The notes beneath the pieces are model-generated. The model was not told the origin of the DNA and searched no databases. It saw only the letters and a program-made list of their open reading frames with translations. Below are positions 8,415-17,286 of a stretch of DNA of 64,000 nucleotides, in pieces. The DNA is from Calditrichia bacterium (lineage in GTDB: Bacteria > Calditrichota > Calditrichia > RBG-13-44-9 > J075), in assembly GCA_020635015.1 (NCBI GenBank), contig JACKAP010000001.1, positions 186,001 to 250,000 on the forward strand. Direction: 5' to 3'. The position numbers and the translations under genes were made by a program. The number at the start of each line of letters is the position of its first letter. Position 1 is the first letter of the stretch.

Positions 8415-9455
8415 TCAAGTAAAATGATACTGGCGATAAATATGGATCCCCTCCTGCAGAAATACCTTCACGATGGCAGTCACCGGCACAGAGAGGAGCA
8501 TGCCCAGGATGCCGAAAAATTTGCCGCCGATGATCACCACCAATAGCACCGCCAGTGGAGGCAGGTCGACATTCCGGGCCACGATATTCGGCTGCAGCAC
8601 GGCATTGTCGATCAATTGCACCACCCCAAACGCCAGGGCGATATAGAGCGCAAACATCAGGTCGCCGGTCTCCAGCAGGGAAAGTCCCACCCCCAGCACC
8701 GCCCCGCACAACGGGCCGATGTAAGGGATCACATTGGCGATCCCGGCGAAGGTGCCGATGAACAAGGCGTTCTTCACATCCAGCAGCCACAGGGCGATGA
8801 TCGACAATATTCCCACCACCAGCGCGTCGAGGATCTGGCCGCGCAGATAATTGCCCAACTGCACGTCCATCTTATAGATCAGGTTGCAGGTCAGCTCGAA
8901 GTAGCGGTTGGGCACCAGGCTGATGAAATATTTTTTGATCGAGCGGCTGTCCTTGAGCAGAAAGAAGACGATGAACGGGGTGAGCACCAGATTGGTAAAT
9001 ACCGAAAACACATCGAACAAATTGCTGAACAGGCTGTTGCCGAATTGCACGACCGTATCGGAGAGGCGGTCGCTGAGGTGCAGATCGGGGATCCCCAGAA
9101 AAGCGAGGGCTTCTTTGATGCTGTTATCCAACCGGGTAAAGGCCTGTTGAACTTTCTCCGGATCGATCCCATTGCTCATTTCAAACAGCTCGGCGCTGAT
9201 TAGCGGCATCAACAGGATCAAGATCAAACCGAGAATCAACGCGATCGCGGCAAACAGGATCGCCGTGGCCGGGGTGCGGTTGATGCCGTTGGATTCGATC
9301 AGGGTCACCAACGGATCGAGAATATACGCCAGCAGGGCCGAGATAATCACCAGTTTCACCAGATCGCCGATCGCAACCAGGAAAACCAGCACCCCGATCA
9401 CCATGAGGACGATCAGCATGGTTTTGACCCAGCGGCGGAGGGTGGCTTCCATCAT
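8415..9455 (-). CDS. AI-2E family transporter (TqsA/PerM-like)
   Basis: 346-residue polytopic inner-membrane protein of the AI-2E transporter superfamily. Hydrophobic segments occupy about 10-75 (three helices), about 150-175, and about 205-335. The family's loop before the last block carries a GNYLRGQILDALVVG motif, and a GLSLLETGDLMFALYIALAFG region follows. Members export autoinducer-2, or in some lineages act in Na+ or solute efflux; substrate cannot be read here. It overlaps the upstream CAP gene by 4 bp (ATGA), so the two are translationally coupled. The 3' end abuts repeat C2. Confidence 0.88.
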   Translation of the reverse strand: MMEATLRRWVKTMLIVLMVIGVLVFLVAIGDLVKLVIISALLAYILDPLVTLIESNGINRTPATAILFAAIALILGLILILLMPLISAELFEMSNGIDPEKVQQAFTRLDNSIKEALAFLGIPDLHLSDRLSDTVVQFGNSLFSNLFDVFSVFTNLVLTPFIVFFLLKDSRSIKKYFISLVPNRYFELTCNLIYKMDVQLGNYLRGQILDALVVGILSIIALWLLDVKNALFIGTFAGIANVIPYIGPLCGAVLGVGLSLLETGDLMFALYIALAFGVVQLIDNAVLQPNIVARNVDLPPLAVLLVVIIGGKFFGILGMLLSVPVTAIVKVFLQEGIHIYRQYHFT

Positions 9456-9991
9456 GAGCCGCTTCCCGCGATATTCTGACGCTTTTGTTTCAGATTGTAG
9501 AGCTTGATCTGCAGGGCCTGCACCTGTTCGTTGGATTTCTTGAGACGTTCGCCGATCACGGTCAGCAGGCGCATTACGATCTTGACCCCCAGGCGGGGGG
9601 TGCGCTCGATCAGGTCGAGCAGATCCGATTGGAAAAAGCCCAGCATCTTGCAGTCCATCCGCGCGATCACGGTAGCGGAGCGCGGCGAATCATCCAGCAG
9701 GGCCAGTTCGCCGAAAAAATCGCCGTCATGCAGTTCCGCGATCACCTGCTGGGTGGGCTCGAAGACCACCTGTACCTTTCCCTTTTCGATGATGTACATC
9801 CCCGCTGCCGGGTCGCCCTGGTGAAAGATGATCTCTCCGGACTTGTATTCCCGGCGGTAGAGGATGCGTTCCACCGCGGCCAGTTCCTTGCGGTTCAGGC
9901 CTTTAAACACTGGAATTCTGCGGAGGATATAGCGAATCCCTTCTTCTTCCTTCTCCCGCTGCCGGAAGATATTTCCCCAAAAACTATCCAT
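9452..9991 (-). CDS. Cyclic-nucleotide-binding (CAP-like) domain protein
   Basis: 179 residues dominated by one CAP-like effector domain (about 25-140) with GDFFGELALLDDSPRSATV as phosphate-binding cassette. A short helical tail (about 145-179) is rich in Gln and Lys. There is no helix-turn-helix, so it is not a classical transcription factor. The overlap with the AI-2E gene suggests a regulatory or accessory subunit for that transporter. Its CAP domain resembles that of the DUF4388 protein at 5009-6091, so they may be paralogues. SD is weak (CAGGG). Confidence 0.82.
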   Translation of the reverse strand: MDSFWGNIFRQREKEEEGIRYILRRIPVFKGLNRKELAAVERILYRREYKSGEIIFHQGDPAAGMYIIEKGKVQVVFEPTQQVIAELHDGDFFGELALLDDSPRSATVIARMDCKMLGFFQSDLLDLIERTPRLGVKIVMRLLTVIGERLKKSNEQVQALQIKLYNLKQKRQNIAGSGS

Positions 9992-10021
9992 TATCGACCC
10001 TGTTCATTTTCCGGCGTGCGT

Positions 10022-12085
10022 TCAGGCCACCGGTTTTCCGGAAGCTGCCGGTTGTTCCGGGGTGATCACGATCAGCTTTCCGCCATCCTCCACGGCCAGG
10101 AGCATGCCCTGGGATTCCACCCCGCGGATCACAGCCGGCTGTAGATTGGCCACCACGATTACCGTTTTGCCCACCAGGTCTTCCGGGCGGTAATGTTCCG
10201 CCAGCCCGGCGACCAACTGGCGTTTTTCAGTGCCCAGTTCGATCTGCAGCTTCAGCAGCTTTTTGGCTTTGGGAATCGCTTCGGCGGCGATCACCCGGGC
10301 GGTTTTTAATTGGATTTTTTTGAATTCATCGATGCTGATATGTTCCACTTCAGCAGCTTCTGCCGCGCCATTAGCCCCGGAAAGCGCCTGTTTTAGGCGT
10401 TGAACCTCTTCCGCGATTACCGCATCGTCGATCTTGCTGTAGAGGATCTCCAGTTTCCCCAGGCGGTGCCCGGCAGGCAGTTGCAGGTCCGCGATGCCTT
10501 CCCAGGTGGCCGCTTCCGGGGTGCCGGACAGTTGCAGCATCTGCCATAGTTTTCGAGCGCCGAAGGGCAGGAATGGGCTCATCAGCACCGCCAGGGAGCG
10601 GGCGGCCTGGGCGCAGAGGTTCAGGGTGGTCGCGCATTTTTCCGGCGCCGACTTGCGGGTTTTCCAGGGCTCCTGATCGTTAAAATACTTATTGGCGAAA
10701 CGGGCCAGGTCCATAAAGCGGCGGGTGGCCTCTTTGAAACGGAAGGCGTCGAGCTGTTCGCCCACCTCTACTGCCGCCCGGGCGATCTGCTCGATCATCT
10801 CCTGATCCAGCGCATCCAGCGCGCCGCGCGCCGGCACTGCTCCGTCATAGTATTTGCTGATGAAGGTGAAGGTGCGGTTGACGAAGTTGCCCAGAATATC
10901 GGCCAGCTCATTGTTATGGCGGGCCTGAAAATCGTTCCAGGAAAAATCGGCGTCGCGGGTTTCCGGCATGTTGCTGGCCAGGGTGTAGCGCAGGGAGTCC
11001 GGATCGAACTTCTCCAGGTACTCATTCAGCCACACCGCATAATTGCGGCTGGTGGAGAACTTGTTGCCTTCCAGGTTGAGGAACTCGTTGGAGGGCACGT
11101 TCAGCGGCAGCACGTAATCGCCGTGGGCCATCAGCATTGCCGGGAAGATCAGGCAGTGAAACACGATGTTGTCCTTGCCGATGAAGTGCACCAATTTACT
11201 CTGCGGGTCCTGCCAGTAGCGTTTCCATAGATCCGGATCGCCCTGCTGTGCTGCCCACTCCCTGGTGGCGGAGATGTAGCCGATCGGGGCGTCGAACCAG
11301 ACATAGAGCACCTTACCGGAAGCATCCACCCCGGCAGCGCGGGCCACCGCTTCCGGCAGGGCCACACCCCAGGGAAGGTCGCGGGTGACCGCCCGATCTT
11401 TCAGCCCGTCGCGGAACCAGCTCTGGATCTGCCCCAGCACATTGGGCCGCCATTCCGGATGGGCATTGATCCAGGCTTCCAGCTTCGGCTGAAAGTCGGC
11501 CAACGGCAGATACCAGTGGGTGGTCTCCTTTTCCACCGGCCGGGCGTTGGTAATGGCGCTCCGGGGATTGATCAGGTCCGCCGGGCTGAGCGAGGTTCCG
11601 CAGCGTTCGCATTGATCGCCGTAAGCATCCTCATAGCCACATTTGGGACAGGTGCCGCGCACAAAACGGTCGGCCAGGAACATGCCTGCCTCCGGATCAT
11701 AAAGCTGTTTATCGGTTTTGCGTACAAAAATATCTTTTTCCGCCAGATGTTCAAAAAAATCCCGGCTGGTCTGATGATGCACCGGCGAGGAGGTGCGTCC
11801 GTAGTAATCGAAGGACATGCCGACTTTTTCAAAGCTCTCCTTGATCATAGCATGATAGCGATCGACCACCTCCTGGGGGGAAATGCCCTCGGCGCGGGCG
11901 CGCAGCATGATCGGCACCCCGTGCTCGTCGGAGCCGCAGATGTAGACCACATCGCGCTGTTTCAGCCGGCAGTAGCGGGCAAAGATATCACCGGGCAGGT
12001 AAGCCCCGGCCAGGTGTCCCAGGTGGATCGGCCCGTTGGCATAGGGAAGGGCGCTGGTAATCATATATCGTTCTTGATCAGCCAC
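10022..12085 (-). CDS. metG: Methionyl-tRNA synthetase with C-terminal tRNA-binding domain
   Basis: Charges initiator and elongator tRNA-Met. From the GTG at 12085 it has 687 residues. HLGH is at 21-24, a four-Cys zinc knuckle (CPKCGYEDAYGDQCERCG) at about 142-160, a KFSTS version of KMSKS near 340, and a C-terminal Trbp111-type OB-fold (about 590-680). I prefer GTG because GAGGT lies eight bases upstream; the ATG at 12100 would add five residues and has a poor SD. It is the last gene of holB-ricT-metG, but a strong terminator after ricT implies its own promoter. Confidence 0.96.
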   Translation of the reverse strand: MADQERYMITSALPYANGPIHLGHLAGAYLPGDIFARYCRLKQRDVVYICGSDEHGVPIMLRARAEGISPQEVVDRYHAMIKESFEKVGMSFDYYGRTSSPVHHQTSRDFFEHLAEKDIFVRKTDKQLYDPEAGMFLADRFVRGTCPKCGYEDAYGDQCERCGTSLSPADLINPRSAITNARPVEKETTHWYLPLADFQPKLEAWINAHPEWRPNVLGQIQSWFRDGLKDRAVTRDLPWGVALPEAVARAAGVDASGKVLYVWFDAPIGYISATREWAAQQGDPDLWKRYWQDPQSKLVHFIGKDNIVFHCLIFPAMLMAHGDYVLPLNVPSNEFLNLEGNKFSTSRNYAVWLNEYLEKFDPDSLRYTLASNMPETRDADFSWNDFQARHNNELADILGNFVNRTFTFISKYYDGAVPARGALDALDQEMIEQIARAAVEVGEQLDAFRFKEATRRFMDLARFANKYFNDQEPWKTRKSAPEKCATTLNLCAQAARSLAVLMSPFLPFGARKLWQMLQLSGTPEAATWEGIADLQLPAGHRLGKLEILYSKIDDAVIAEEVQRLKQALSGANGAAEAAEVEHISIDEFKKIQLKTARVIAAEAIPKAKKLLKLQIELGTEKRQLVAGLAEHYRPEDLVGKTVIVVANLQPAVIRGVESQGMLLAVEDGGKLIVITPEQPAASGKPVA

Positions 12086-12171
12086 TGGCGAAAACCTCAT
12101 TTTAAAGTAGAATTAGTCATATCGATAAAGTCGGCCCAATTTACAAAAAATTAACCAAAACATAAACAAAT

Positions 12172-12203
12172 AAAAAAGCCGATCGCAATTGCGATCGGCC
12201 GGA
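12172..12203 (-). terminator. Rho-independent terminator after ricT
   Basis: A perfect 20-bp palindrome CCGATCGCAATTGCGATCGG is followed on the minus strand by C and a TTTTTTA run. It sits 60-90 bp past the ricT stop and upstream of metG, so it probably separates the two transcripts. Confidence 0.85.
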
Positions 12204-12264
12204 CAATTCAGGTGTTGCTGCCAAAAGATTAAATTCACAATAAATTTGTCAAAAAAATGTGCAA

Positions 12265-13119
12265 TCAGGCATTTACCAACTCATTACGAATTTCTTCGAT
12301 CGGGAATTTTTCGATCTCATCCTTCAGGCGCACATAGATAACCCCGTTAAAAATATCGATCTTTTCCACATATCCCTTGCCCGCCGGGGTTCGCACCCGG
12401 GTGCCGACAGTCGGATATTTGTTCAGTTCATCGATATAGTAATCCCGCTCGAAGGAGAGGCAGCATTTCAGCCGCCCGCAAATCCCGGTCAAGCGTGAAG
12501 GATTGGTGGGGATCAACTGGTCCTTGATATACTGGGTGGTGATATTTTCGAACTTTTTCAGGAAGACCGTGCAGCAGAGCTGGCAGCCGCAACTGCCGTA
12601 ACTGTCGATATGCCGGGCGGCATCGCGCACCCCGATCTGGCGCAGTTCAATGCGGGTGCGGTATTGGGAGGCCAGATCCCGCACCAGGCTGCGGAAATCG
12701 ACCCGGTCGTCTGAAGTAAAGTAAAAGGTCAGCTTGTTATGGTCCAACTGATACTCAGCATCGACCAGATTCATATTCAGCTTATGCTTGAGGATTTTTT
12801 CCTTGCAGCTGCGCACCGCTTTCTCTTCTTTCTCACGGTTCTCATTCAATGTCTGCATGTCAGCCGCGGTGGCAGTGCGAAGCACGTTTTTGACTTCTGA
12901 TTTTGCCTGCGGATCCATGAATGCGCTGCCGACCTGGATCACCTTGCCCAGATCCGATCCTTTATCTGCTTCTACGACCACATAGCTTTCCGGTTTGACC
13001 GCCAGATTTGACGGTACGGCGTAGATTCCAATCCGTCCGGCTTTAAACACCACTTCGGCAATGACCGTCTCGCGCGAGGCAACGGCGCCATTGCTGCCAT
13101 TTTCCGAACATTCCGCCAT
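12265..13119 (-). CDS. ricT: PSP1-domain protein RicT (YaaT)
   Basis: 284 residues of the PSP1/YaaT family. In Bacillus, RicT with RicA and RicF forms an Fe-S complex that affects RNase Y cleavage and phosphorelay. The cysteine-rich centre is intact (SCGCQLCC, then ICGRLKCC), consistent with [4Fe-4S] binding. The N-terminal beta-rich PSP1 region and a C-terminal region with TPAGKGYVEKIDIFNGVIYV follow the family pattern. It starts 16 bp after holB, the classical holB-ricT order. RicA/RicF are not visible in this window. Confidence 0.9.
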   Translation of the reverse strand: MAECSENGSNGAVASRETVIAEVVFKAGRIGIYAVPSNLAVKPESYVVVEADKGSDLGKVIQVGSAFMDPQAKSEVKNVLRTATAADMQTLNENREKEEKAVRSCKEKILKHKLNMNLVDAEYQLDHNKLTFYFTSDDRVDFRSLVRDLASQYRTRIELRQIGVRDAARHIDSYGSCGCQLCCTVFLKKFENITTQYIKDQLIPTNPSRLTGICGRLKCCLSFERDYYIDELNKYPTVGTRVRTPAGKGYVEKIDIFNGVIYVRLKDEIEKFPIEEIRNELVNA

Positions 13120-13135
13120 GGTTAAACCCCTAGGT

Positions 13136-14263
13136 TTATTTTTTATTTTTCTTTAATTTCTGATGAAGTTTAATTGCCAGTGTCATTAAAATCAATAACG
13201 GATTGAAATTCCGCACGTCGCGCAGGTCCTGCAGGGCGCCTTCGATATCCCAGACGATCCCGGTGATGTCGGCATTAGGGGTAAAGCCCATAAATTTCCG
13301 CAGGGTGTCTTTCTTGTCCGGATTGTACAGTTTTGCAGAGGCATCTTCCAACTGCTTCAGGTGGAGGATATCCTGAAACCAGAGCAGCAGCAGCCAGAGC
13401 AGCAGCTGCGCGTCTTCGCGGTTTTGACGGGCGGCCACCGGTTCAAGGATGGCCATCAGTTCCTGGGAGCGGTGGATTAGCACCACCTTGCGCAGCAGGT
13501 CGATCGCCTGCTCGCGTATTTGCAGCACATTTTTGTCGAGAAAATCAAAGGCGCGTTTCAGATTGTATCCGGACAGGCGGACCAACAGCGACAGTTCGCC
13601 GGGATCGACTTTCGGATGGTAGCGGCGCAGAATGTCGTGCATCTGCGCTTCCGGGAGCGGGGTAAAGCGCAGTAGCTGGCAGCGCGATTTGATCGTGGGC
13701 AGGATCTGATAGATGTTCGCGGTTACCAGGATCAGGACCAGGTTGCCCGGCGGTTCCTCGAGCAGTTTCAGCAGGGCATTGGCTGCTTCCACCCGCATCT
13801 GCTCCGCTTCGCTGATGATAAAGACTTTCCGGCGTCCCTCGTAAAGGGTGAAGCGCGCTTCCGCTTTCAACTCCCGGATGGTATCGATGCCGATGAAGGT
13901 GTTTTTGTTGGGAAAGGCAGTGCGGCGGTAAGGATTGCGGGCCTTTTCCCGCAGCACTTCCATGAACTCGGCTTCTTTGAAATTGGTCTTGGCCGGGGTA
14001 GGGAACACCAGTTTTACATCGGGATGCTGAAGATGGGCAATTTTTTCGTATTGGCTGCTGGAAGCGTCGATCCGTCCATCGGCATCAGCCGCGTTGAGCA
14101 GTTGGGCCAGGGCGATGGCAAAAGCGTCTTTTCCGCACCCTTCCGGACCGTGAAAGAGAAAGGCATGGGGTAGCCGCCCCTGGCGGAAGGCGCTCAGGAG
14201 CTTGTGCTGAATGTCCGGATGGCCTGCTTCCGGGGCAAATGTACGATCATCCGTCTCCATCAT
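13136..14263 (-). CDS. holB: DNA polymerase III delta' subunit (AAA+ clamp-loader)
   Basis: 375 residues of the HolB/DnaX-like clamp-loader family. A P-loop (GPEGCGKD, about 40-47), an AEQMRVEAANALLKLLEEPP box and the SRCQ sensor/arginine-finger motif are present. The Walker-A-like loop is retained although many delta' subunits have lost it. No zinc module is seen. The C-terminal third is helical, as expected for the collar domain. It is followed 16 bp later by ricT. The start may be either of two adjacent ATGs; SD is weak. Confidence 0.9.
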   Translation of the reverse strand: MMETDDRTFAPEAGHPDIQHKLLSAFRQGRLPHAFLFHGPEGCGKDAFAIALAQLLNAADADGRIDASSSQYEKIAHLQHPDVKLVFPTPAKTNFKEAEFMEVLREKARNPYRRTAFPNKNTFIGIDTIRELKAEARFTLYEGRRKVFIISEAEQMRVEAANALLKLLEEPPGNLVLILVTANIYQILPTIKSRCQLLRFTPLPEAQMHDILRRYHPKVDPGELSLLVRLSGYNLKRAFDFLDKNVLQIREQAIDLLRKVVLIHRSQELMAILEPVAARQNREDAQLLLWLLLLWFQDILHLKQLEDASAKLYNPDKKDTLRKFMGFTPNADITGIVWDIEGALQDLRDVRNFNPLLILMTLAIKLHQKLKKNKK

Positions 14264-14393
14264 GAACCCAATATAACCTTTTCTCTCGCGCCATAACCAA
14301 CTCGCATCACAATATTCCTAAATGTGAATACGGTTGACTAATTTAGTGTGCTGGATTGAGAAAACCTAACTCAAATTTAATCCTTTTGACTGC

Positions 14394-14538
14394 GCTGAGG
14401 GCTGAGGGCTGAGGGCTGAGGGCTGAGGGCTGAGGGAAATTAACTTAAAAATATTTGACATTAATACTTCTTTGATTTTTTTTCGCCCTTCGCCCTTCGC
14501 CCTTCGCCCTTCGCCCTTCGCCCTCAGCCCTCAGCGCA
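14394..14538. repeat. Paired heptamer arrays (GGGCTGA and TTCGCCC)
   Basis: About six copies of GCTGAGG (14394-14436), a 45-bp AT-rich spacer containing AAAAATATTTGACATTAATA, then six copies of TTCGCCC (14482-14523) ending in TCAGCCCTCAGC. The last part is complementary to the left array, so the whole folds as an imperfect hairpin. It ends right at the exbD stop. The spacer resembles that of the 32.4-kb array (AAAAATACTTGACATCACAG). Confidence 0.9.
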
Positions 14539-14539
14539 G

Positions 14540-14938
14540 TTACTCTTTATCCGCCGAAATCACCAGTTTTTCCACCCCATTCGTGCGGGCGATGTCCATC
14601 ACCTTCACCACCAGCCCGTGGTGCACCTGCTGATCGGCATTGACGATCAGGCTTTTCTCCGCCTGCACCTCCATCGCGCTTTTGACGATGCCCGGCAGGC
14701 TTTCGAGCGTAACTTCCTGCTCGCCGAAAAACAGCTTCGCGTCTTTGGTAATATACAACACCGCCTTTTCTACCCGCTGACTTTCCGAACTGGTCGCTTT
14801 CGGCAACTCCAGCTTGATGCCCGGCTGTTCCAGAAAGGTTGATGATACCACGAAGAAGATGATCAAAATGAACAGCACATCGATCAGCGGGGTGATGTTT
14901 AAAATAATTCGCTTTTTGGGGATCTGGAGTAATTTCAT
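14540..14938 (-). CDS. exbD: ExbD/TolR-type biopolymer transport protein
   Basis: 132 residues with one N-terminal membrane helix (about 13-35). The essential helix Asp is present (LNITPLIDVLFILIIFF, Asp about 19), and a periplasmic domain ends in DIARTNGVEKLVISA. With ExbB it forms the proton-driven motor that energises TonB. The start overlaps the exbB stop by 4 bp. It closes the tonB-exbB-exbD cluster, which would power receptors such as the one at 53147-55477. Confidence 0.92.
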   Translation of the reverse strand: MKLLQIPKKRIILNITPLIDVLFILIIFFVVSSTFLEQPGIKLELPKATSSESQRVEKAVLYITKDAKLFFGEQEVTLESLPGIVKSAMEVQAEKSLIVNADQQVHHGLVVKVMDIARTNGVEKLVISADKE

Positions 14939-15582
14939 TTGCTGTGCAGGTTTAGTTCGATGGTTTCGTTGGATTTATTTTGTAGGCGAATGATCTTGTT
15001 CAACAGCAGCAGGGTGTATTTTTCGATATCCAGGATCATCCCTTCGGAACGGGAATTGAGCAGATTGTAAGCGACCAGGGCAGGAATCCCAATAAACAAT
15101 CCGGTGGCAGTCGTGATCAGCGCCTTGGAGATTCCCCCGGAGAGCGCCTGGGCCTGCCCGACGCCCAAGGTCTCGATAACCGTAAACACCTCGATCATTC
15201 CCAGCACCGTACCCAGCAGTCCCAGCAGGGGAGCGATCCCGGCGATGGTCTCCAGCAGCACCAGCCCCCGGGAGAGATAGCGCACCTGCTGCCGGCCTTC
15301 ATCCTCGATGGTTGAGCGCAGTTCCTCCGACGGCAGGTCCCGGTTATCGATGCAGCCGATCACAATACTGGCAAAAGGGCCGCTGAATTTCTCGCAAACA
15401 GCCTTTACCATGGTGAGATCGTCCAGCTTTTTAACTTGTTCCAGAACTGATATGATCTCCGGGATCAGCACTTTTTTTCGTCGCAGGCTCCATAGCCGTT
15501 CCACCACAAACGCCAGTGCCAGTACCGAACACAGCGCCAGCGGATACATCATAAACCCGCCCTTTTCAAATAGCGTTAGCAT
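14935..15582 (-). CDS. exbB: ExbB/TolQ/MotA-family proton channel protein
   Basis: 215 residues with a helix at about 10-28 and two long helices in the C-terminal half. The conserved segment GIAPLLGLLGTVLGMIEVF (about 114-132) and GISKALITTATGLFIGIPAL (about 149-168) are the family hallmark. It forms the proton-conducting pentamer with ExbD in the inner membrane. AAGGAAG precedes the ATG. It begins 15 bp after tonB and overlaps exbD. Confidence 0.92.
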   Translation of the reverse strand: MLTLFEKGGFMMYPLALCSVLALAFVVERLWSLRRKKVLIPEIISVLEQVKKLDDLTMVKAVCEKFSGPFASIVIGCIDNRDLPSEELRSTIEDEGRQQVRYLSRGLVLLETIAGIAPLLGLLGTVLGMIEVFTVIETLGVGQAQALSGGISKALITTATGLFIGIPALVAYNLLNSRSEGMILDIEKYTLLLLNKIIRLQNKSNETIELNLHSK

Positions 15583-15597
15583 AGCTTCCTTTCGTTA

Positions 15598-16557
15598 TCA
15601 TTGCCGGGCGCTTTGTTCGCGCTGCATTTTCAGGTAAAGTTCTTTGATATTGGGATAGATCACCCGCACCCGCAGTTCCAGGTATTCATCCGGGAAATCT
15701 GCCGGCAGGGCTTTGTACGGCGCGGAGGCGGTAAAGGCGTGTACCGTGCTTTCCATCAGCGTCTCGTGACCGTCATAGCGAAGCAATTTGTGTTCAACTA
15801 AATTCCCCTTGCGGTCTACTTTCAGCCATACATCGGTATGGCCGTCGATCAGTCCTTCCCAGTACGCCGTGGGCACGACCAGCAAGCGGTAAAAGCGTTG
15901 TTTCAGGTCCAGCACCCAGGGCGCCCAGGGCCAGGCCGTGGTGCTCAGGGCGATCTCACCGATCAGGTCGCCGCGGAACTCCTTCAACGAGGCCGGCAAT
16001 TGCGGCGCCTCGGATGCTTCCGCATCGGTTTGCTTTTTGCGGGCATCTTCCTGTTTCGTGAGCAAGTTTTTCGAGAAGGCTTTATTTTGATAAACCGGCA
16101 CCATGCCGCTATGATCATCCAGCTTGATGCCCAGGTCTTCCGCCGACTGCGGTTCCGGCGCTTGCTGTGGTTTGGCAGGATCTTTGGTGTAGTCCGGCAG
16201 AATGGTATTGGGGTTTATCGAGCTTATTTCCCGCTCACTTTGAAGGGGGGCGGCGGATTGGGAGGATTTCTCCGCCAGGATATTGGTGTTCTCCGCCGGC
16301 TTTTGCTCGTTGGCGTTGGGATTCTCTTCAATCTGGTACCATTCTTCTGCTAACGGCTGCTGCTCCGCTTCCGGCTGGGGCGGCGGAATCTGCGCCTGCG
16401 GAGGCTGCTCGAACTCCAATACGATCGGCTTTGCCTGCACCGCCGGCGGCGATTCCAGGGTGATCCCCAGCGCGAAGAGCAGCAAAAACAGCAGCACATG
16501 CAGCAGCAGCGATATGGCAATCGCGATGAGGATGTTTTTTCGTTCTCTATAATTCAT
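15598..16557 (-). CDS. tonB: TonB-like energy transducer
   Basis: 319 residues with a cytoplasmic N-terminus, one membrane helix (about 10-33), a proline/glutamine-rich periplasmic linker (about 45-75, with FEQPPQAQIPPPQP) and a C-terminal TonB-type domain (WLKVDRKGNLVEHKLLRYDG...). It transmits the ExbB-ExbD force to outer-membrane receptors. First gene of a compact tonB-exbB-exbD set. The linker is less repetitive than in enteric TonB, and the C-terminus ends with an extra polar helix. SD is weak. Confidence 0.85.
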   Translation of the reverse strand: MNYRERKNILIAIAISLLLHVLLFLLLFALGITLESPPAVQAKPIVLEFEQPPQAQIPPPQPEAEQQPLAEEWYQIEENPNANEQKPAENTNILAEKSSQSAAPLQSEREISSINPNTILPDYTKDPAKPQQAPEPQSAEDLGIKLDDHSGMVPVYQNKAFSKNLLTKQEDARKKQTDAEASEAPQLPASLKEFRGDLIGEIALSTTAWPWAPWVLDLKQRFYRLLVVPTAYWEGLIDGHTDVWLKVDRKGNLVEHKLLRYDGHETLMESTVHAFTASAPYKALPADFPDEYLELRVRVIYPNIKELYLKMQREQSARQ

Positions 16558-16633
16558 GCGGCACGATTCTTTTTCATCCCGGGCATGTTGATTAGAGTGA
16601 CATATCCGGAAAAACTTGCAGATTTATTAAGTT

Positions 16634-16701
16634 ATTGTTAATGGGTTAATGGGGAGAAACAGACCTAAAACCCATCAACTCATTAACTCACAACCCATCA
16701 G
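16634..16701. repeat. Octamer inverted repeat (GGTTAATG / CATTAACC-type)
   Basis: GTTAATGGGTTAATGGGG is followed after a short loop by ACCCATCAACTCATTAACTC and CAACCCATCA. It is a degenerate octamer pair able to fold back, upstream of tonB. Related octamers lie at 1228, 17215, 18058 and 51724. Confidence 0.75.
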
Positions 16702-16755
16702 CAATCCCACGCCTGTTATATTCCCCGGTGTCTCGACAGTTCCCGGCACAGCGGC

Positions 16756-17097
16756 TCAAAGCGATTTTAGCGCATCTTCCACCGTGTCGTATATCCGGAA
16801 TACGTTGAGCAACTTGGCAATGCTCAGCATAAATTGGATCGGGGCGGCCACCCCTACCAGGCATAAATTGCCTTCGTTGTCGCCGGTCAGGCGTTTCCCG
16901 AAAAGCAGCACCCCTAAACCGGAACTGTCCATATAGCGCACGCTGTTGAGGTCGAGGACGACATTGTGGCAGCCCCCATGTACTTCCAGCAGCATGATGT
17001 CCTTGATGGTGGTGGTTACTTCAAAATTGATGATCTCGTTGTGCAGTGTCAGGATTAAATTATCCGACACTTTGTGCGAGGTATAATGAAGTTCCAT
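16756..17097 (-). CDS. STAS-domain protein, anti-sigma factor antagonist type
   Basis: 113 residues comprising a single STAS domain. The phospho-acceptor region VRYMDSSGLGVLLFGKRL is intact, the site where partner-switching kinases phosphorylate SpoIIAA/RsbV proteins. The start at 17097 is chosen because AAGGG stands just upstream; an earlier in-frame ATG exists. No anti-sigma kinase is adjacent. It probably takes part in a partner-switching cascade encoded elsewhere. Its promoter region contains the long inverted repeat at 17142-17208. Confidence 0.88.
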   Translation of the reverse strand: MELHYTSHKVSDNLILTLHNEIINFEVTTTIKDIMLLEVHGGCHNVVLDLNSVRYMDSSGLGVLLFGKRLTGDNEGNLCLVGVAAPIQFMLSIAKLLNVFRIYDTVEDALKSL

Positions 17098-17141
17098 GGT
17101 ACCCTTAGCCGTTATTCGACCCTTCAAAGTTACACTAAATT

Positions 17142-17208
17142 TTCCTTATATCGTAACAAAAAAAGCCGGGTAGAACAAACCCGGCTTTTTTTGTTACGAT
17201 ATAAGGAA
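17142..17208. terminator. Bidirectional terminator with 30-bp perfect arms
   Basis: Two perfectly complementary 30-nt arms (17142-17171 and 17179-17208) surround a 7-nt loop AGAACAA. The inner part AGCCGGGT/ACCCGGCT with flanking A and T runs is a textbook intrinsic terminator in both directions. The complementarity continues a further dozen bases outward (TTCCTTATATCG). It would end the nuoI transcript on the minus strand. Confidence 0.88.
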
Positions 17209-17286
17209 GTAGATCTTCAATCCCATTACCCATCAACTCATTAACCCATACACCTGTTTTGGATTGCTGAGGTGTATTACCCGGGC

